Both the position numbers and the translations under genes were made by a program. Shown one piece after another: positions 58,858 to 64,000 of a stretch of DNA of 64,000 nucleotides (the first letter of the stretch is position 1; the number at the start of each line of letters is the position of its first letter). The notes under the pieces were generated by a model. That model searched no databases and was not told the origin of the DNA. It worked only from the letters and a program-made list of their open reading frames with translations. The DNA is from Circinella umbellata (taxonomy: Eukaryota; Mucoromycota; Mucoromycetes; Mucorales; Lichtheimiaceae), in contig JAIWNF010000008.1 of the NCBI GenBank assembly GCA_025093555.1, forward strand, positions 744,001-808,000. The letters run 5' to 3'.

Positions 58858-61800
58858 ATAGTCACACACTCACACATATATTATAACCTTTTTTTTTCTA
58901 AATCAAAGGTTTAATTTTAATTTTACTTTAATCTTGTTTGTTTTTTTTAATACGTACATAACACAACATCTCCCCCACCCTAATTAATACTTTTACAAAT
59001 CATCACGTATCGATTTTATTTTTCTCGCAAAAGAAAAATAGCAGCAATTCTAATTAATTAATAATAACAATAGTATATAGCTTTTTTTTCTACTTTTTGT
59101 TGTAATATAGTCAAGCTTGACATGAGCATGTATAACAACAAACAAGGGTACAAAAAAAAATCTACTTACTACTTATTTATTTATGATTCCCCCTTTTACC
59201 CTAATTCTCGTTTTCTTTTTATTTACAACAATAATAATAACAATTATTAAAACGAATCACACTCCATCCCCTTTGTCAAACCCGAAAAAAAGTAATCTTA
59301 GTTACCCATCTTTTTTTATTACTCTTTCTATGTTCCCTTTTCATGATATCTTGTGCTTAGATCCATCTTTTATTTCTTTTCTTTCCTCTTTTTTTATTAT
59401 CTCTCTTTCTTTCTCTTTTTCTCTTTTTCTTTATTACCGTCTCTCAAATAAACGAGAAACAAACGTTTATAACAATCAATAGTTTTACAAATTGAGTCAA
59501 AAGTTTCTTTTTTAAAACTTAAAAATAGCCTTGGTTTATTCATTAGTTTATATCTTTATTTGGGTTCTTATAGTATTTTTACTTTGTGTATATAGCTTTT
59601 TTTGTAAACATGAGATGTACTCTGCGCTCTAAAAATAATAATAAATGATGATCAACATACTTTATGCAATGCATAGATAAAAAGAGTGGCAATAAAGGAT
59701 CTTTCCAAATAAAATTTATCTCTAGGAGTTGCAAAAAAACGCGGGCAAGCTTCCAAAATTGAAGAAATTAACTTCCACGTTTTTTTTGGACATACAATAA
59801 GGCGAAGGGGATTTATGCTACTTTTTTCTGGATTTTAAGAGTATGTGGTACGAAACTTTGAGTAGCGACTCGATGTACTGTGGAACAGACCGTTTGCTCT
59901 GCGTTGGTGAAAGCATAGAGACATTACTTACTTTTGTTCTTTGGGGTTTTGCAAACAGGATATATGAATAAAAAATGGAACAAGTTCAAAGGATCCATCC
60001 CATGTACGTATCCGAGGAAAAAGAAAGGGCTACCGATAGTTATGTAGTCCTCTGCCCATGTACATAACTACATACAAGACTCATTACTATTATAAATGAA
60101 AAAAATAAGAAACACAATGACTACTTATTGTGAGCAGTTGATCCTCTGAAAAATAATAAATGACACTTTATATAGCTAGTAACATTGGTAGTGTGAAAAT
60201 TAATTCATGACACTCTTGACCACAGAGATAAGAAAAACTTAATACATAATAGATAAATAAAACATTCTTGTTATCATGGTATAATTTTGTTAGCCAAAAA
60301 AACACGTCTCGAGAGAAACAAGTATAAGAACAATAATAAAAGAGAAACAGGATGGTGAGAAGACAAATCTTATTGAATTGATGGGAGAACAAAACCAAAA
60401 GAACCAGAACCAGAACCAGATGCTCACCGATTTGAGTGTCTCGTTTGTATAATGAGATACGTAATAATAATCTAAAAAGTTTAAATAATAATAATAATAA
60501 TAATAGAATACAGAAAGATACTTCACTTTAAGAACGTATTCTATAAATATGGATGTAAATGTACTGTAACAAATACAGTAGTATAAAAAAATCCACTTGC
60601 TTTATTACACTTCTCTCTCGTTAAATACTCTGTCGATCTGGTGATAGATCTATGTACGTACTTATTGTCTATCTAATTAATCTTGTCTCGTTTATTTTTA
60701 ACAGGTCGTAATCACAATCTAGTTATTCAGTTTGAAGATGTCTATGATGTCGCAAAACCAACCATAATGTTGAAAAAGGGGTTTTCTTCTTTTTTTTTAA
60801 AAAAAAAAAGTCAATGTCGCCTGAATAAAGGTGATTTCCTCTGATGTTATCTCATTATTTGTTTAATAACAGAAAGGTATAAATCGGCCCAGAAATATTT
60901 TTCCTCATACTTTTGCCCTTCCATTATAAGCATCATCTTGATATTAGCTACGTATAATTCAGAAAAAATTATGTGTAATTATATATGTAGGTACAGGAAG
61001 AAGTCATATTTTAAAATACAGTACATGGTTGAAGAAAACTGTAATCCATCAATTGTGACAAAATACATACTTTTCAAACATACACTTTAATACAAACTTA
61101 ATATGATTTATTATTAATAATAATAAGTCAACTAATCTACATATTTCTTAATTCAACTATATAAATATATTAATAATGTGTTAATAAGTTTTGTTAGCGC
61201 ATTATACCTGTCTGCAGTCTACAAACCTGAGTTTATACTAGCATATAAATATATGAAAAGCATAGCACACATACGTATTACTACCTACGTATTAAAATAT
61301 ATTTGATACAATAGAGTTGTATAGTGATATATATATATAGTTAATGAAACCACTGCTATATATATTTGGAAGACAAGGAATCTCTCTTCATTTTACTTTA
61401 TACGTAATGTATATCTTATTTTTTTTTTTTTTTTTTTTGAAATCGTACATTAAAATGTTTGATAGAATATATGCGTACGTAGAAAGTAAATGTAACTCAA
61501 TAAGATATTCTTTTCATGTATTGACTGCACTTAAAAGAGAAATAATCCTTAAAATATATCAACATGTTGGGCAATAACCAAGTTAACATTAATAGTGTAT
61601 AGATATGAATAACGACTTTTTTTTACCAACAGCGTTGTTTGGTGAATTTTAATTCTAACGTTATTATTGAGTTGCTTCTGTTGTTCAACTTTTTTATTTT
61701 GTAGAGTTGTTGTTGTAGTAACTCCTTTTTATAATAATTGTGTTTTCAATTTTAACCATCCTATCTCTAAACAATTCTCAGAGGGATAGACTCGTTCTGA

Positions 61801-62248
61801 TACCAGAACAGTATTAAAAATATTGGTAATTTTATTGAGCTGTTGATAATATTCAAACATCCAACACTTAATACAAAAATATCGGTGCTTATATACTAAC
61901 ATGCAATTTTCTTTTATCTCGAATCACGTGCCCGCGTTTTCCTGAGGAGTTAATCCTAACCTAATCCACACAATCCCGGAACTAGTTCCCGTGCTGTTTT
62001 TTTTTTGTTTTTCTTTCTTTTACTCACACCTTCTCTTTTCTCTTTACACTCTAAGAGAACTAATGCATCTTTACTGATGATTATGCAGTTACCAACAGCA
62101 ATTTTACTAAGCAAAAGAAAAAAAGTCCACTCTTCTCTCTCTTCTATTTTCTTTCCTCTTCCTTTATTTTTTCTTTTTACTGTCTTCCTTTCTCTCTTTC
62201 ACTTTTTTTTTCTATCTAACTTAATGAAATAACAGAATAAAGAAAAAA
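58858..62248. other. Intergenic, no gene recognised
   Basis: Begins with the bHLH 3' UTR, followed by AT-rich DNA with T-runs (23 Ts at about 61417-61438) and a T/A palindrome near 60790-60810. Frames such as 59183-59482 and 61344-61577 consist of hydrophobic or simple sequence and are not credible genes. The last 250 bp are CT-rich, a likely promoter of the next gene. Confidence 0.45.
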
Positions 62249-64000
62249 ATGATGTCATTATTACCACGACAACAGCGAGGGCGAGGACGACAATACAGTG
62301 AATTATTTTTTATATTAATTGGAATCATATTATCAAGCCGATGTAGTTATCAACAAGATGATAATGGGGATGGATACGATGATGAAGATTCTTCTTATGA
62401 TGACACAGATGAAACAGACGATTGTTCTCTTATATCTGGACACACGTGCACCGCGAACGGTATTTGTAAATATTGTGCTATGTGTTTACAAAGCTCATGT
62501 ATATTAAGTAAATCCATCTCGCCTACCACCAATAATGAATCCCTTGCATCGCCATCGGCTCCTGTTTGTAATACCACTCAATTTGGCTCTTTCGATATAT
62601 ATGATTGGTATGGCTATTGTTTATCCAGTGGAAATGATAGTGATGGAGGTAAAAAAGAAAATAGTAATATTTTTACTTTGTTGTTGCTATAGCGTGTTCC
62701 GTGGAAAAGAAACTCTTTCAAAAAAAAAAAGGAGGCACAGGATTTTTTTTCTTTTGTTTTTTTTTGTACAACCAAAAAATAAATAGATCACTCTCCCTTT
62801 TCTTCCGTATTTTTCTCTCCCTCTCCCCTCCCCCTTTCTTTTGATCAAAATCAATATAAGTTTCAGCTATACTAGGTTGTATCAATAAATTACTTATATA
62901 TTTATCTATATAATATATTATACAGATTATTGTGCAACAAGTTCAGAATGTTATCAATACCGTAAAAACGCCAACTCATCAATATCCTACATATGGAAAA
63001 ATCTTACTTGCGAACCTACCAGTTGTTTATTAATGACGGACCGAGGACTGCCACCACCAGCACCCGGACAACTTCCTCCAGACTCAGATAACTCAAATGA
63101 TACAGCTGGAGGAGGTGGTGGTGGACACCGGCATCATTCCAATGACTCCAAATTTTCTGAACATAGTCCTTCTACGATTGCATTAACAGTGACTTGTTCA
63201 TTTATTTTTTTGGTTGGCTTAATATGGATCACTCGATTATGGATGCAGTCTAGAAAAAGACGTGGATCGCGTAGATCACCGTTTTCATGGTTCACTCTAT
63301 GTGGACGTAAAAGACAACAACGAGTCCAATCCTTAGCTTCCGATACTACTACTATCCCTAGTACAGCCCCTCCCTCTTTTTCATCCAATGCAGCGCAGCC
63401 AGAAATGCAACAACGAAGAAACATTTCCAATGCATCACTTGCAGGATCTCAGTCCAGCCAGCAACAACAACACCAGAGACGTGAACCACTACCTTCATAC
63501 TATAGTCCAGATCCACCACCGCCAAAATATGAACAGGCCATTGTAACACAAATCCGAGGATTAATGGCAAGAGGTGAATTAGATGATGGTGATGATAATA
63601 ATGAGACTGGTCCAGCAACAACAGTGGGTCATAATTCGTTGCCTCCACCTCTTTGGCTTCCTGTTTATTTTACCCCTAATCATTCGGCTTATTCTTTTGG
63701 TCGATTGAGACGCCATCCCCCTCCACATGTAGCCTCTCCTTCTTCACCTTCAGCGTCGTCCTCAGCAACACCAACAATGGAATCTAATAGTAACAATAGC
63801 AATAATAATGGCATTGCATTGGGTGCTTCATCATCAAGTAACCCATATCATCACGATCTTTGGAACCATAATAATAGCACCAATCGGTCCGACTTGTTAC
63901 AAGCCTTTTGGTATCATCATCAACAACAAATTGGACAACCACGACCTTCACCCTCAACATCATCACCAGCAGCTATGGACGTGTCGTCAACAAACAATAG
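62249..64000 (+). CDS. Single-pass membrane protein with PPxY motif (3' end beyond window)
   Basis: Exons 62249-62648 and 62926 to at least 64000 give over 490 aa, with the stop not reached. A signal-anchor-like stretch (ELFFILIGIILSS) follows a basic start. The outer part is acidic then Cys-rich (CSLISGHTC, CKYCAMC, CNTT, CATSSECYQY, CEPTSC), probably disulphide-bonded and N-glycosylated (NNTT-like, NSSIS, NLT sites). A transmembrane helix (IALTVTCSFIFLVGLIWIT) at about residues 220-240 is followed by basic RKRRGSRR. The cytosolic tail is Ser/Pro/Gln/Asn-rich and contains PPPPKYEQ, a PPxY ligand for WW-domain ubiquitin ligases of the Rsp5/Nedd4 type. No family recognised; it resembles a cell-surface sensor or adaptor of fungal walls. 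Confidence 0.75.

Noticed and set aside
59183..59482. 99-codon frame downstream of the bHLH gene
   Set aside because: Phe/Ser/Ile-rich translation of CT/T tracts in 3' non-coding DNA.
1070..62249. A biosynthetic cluster around the P450
   Set aside because: Neighbours are housekeeping or regulatory genes; no backbone synthase, transporter or dedicated regulator is adjacent.
62395..63648. Antisense frames under the membrane-protein gene
   Set aside because: Shadows of the forward CDS, which has the signal-like start, the membrane helix and a consistent splice junction.

Overview
The window looks like nuclear DNA of an early-diverging filamentous fungus, most likely Mucoromycota (Mucorales or a relative). 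The grounds are very AT-rich intergenic DNA, many short AT-rich GT..AG introns (about 50-170 bp, up to 13 exons per gene), poly-Q/poly-N transcription factors, and ESCRT, Golgi and kinase proteins of fungal type. Species was not determined. No rRNA, convincing tRNA, CRISPR array or organellar sequence was seen. All gene models were rebuilt by hand from splice sites. Every model given as complete closes in frame across all its introns; the last gene runs off the window.

Layout. 1.1-3.1 kb (-): SDS23/Moc1 CBS-domain protein. 8.7-10.3 kb (+): Zap1-like C2H2 factor. 10.9-11.9 kb (-): SYS1. 12.2-14.0 kb (-): GDXG/HSL alpha/beta hydrolase. 14.6-16.0 kb (-): ANKRD16-like ankyrin protein. 16.8-19.8 kb (+): B-box zinc finger plus DUF2009. 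22.4-25.2 kb (-): CP2/Grainyhead factor. 37.0-38.3 kb (-): VPS37, and 38.5-40.6 kb (+): CaM-kinase-type kinase, sharing a 213-bp divergent promoter. 42.4-43.5 kb (+): small protein with a Cys motif. 44.3-46.6 kb (-): cytochrome P450. 55.1-56.5 kb (+): disordered orphan. 56.9-58.9 kb (+): MLX-like bHLH-zipper factor. 62.2 kb to the end (+): single-pass membrane protein with a PPxY motif, truncated by the window.

The genes are ordinary housekeeping and regulatory genes (phosphatase regulation, Golgi, ESCRT-I, Ca2+ signalling, oxidation, transcription) and form no obvious cluster or operon.

The unusual material lies between the genes. Two related long-TIR elements (31.6-33.4 kb and 50.1-52.0 kb) carry tandem GTAGCCCA repeats near their ends. 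The second has perfect termini and an 8-bp target duplication and contains a decayed RTC4-like coding fragment; the first contains a frameshifted transposase-like fragment and sits inside a pair of ~430-bp inverted arms. Also present are a TA-flanked 738-bp foldback element built from ~22-bp units, a TA-flanked 274-bp pogo-like MITE, a repeat family with four copies, a 91-bp palindrome, a 22-bp tandem array, and three or four decayed coding regions. Nothing resembles a new multi-gene system; the best candidates for novelty are the long-TIR element family and the 22-bp-unit foldback element.
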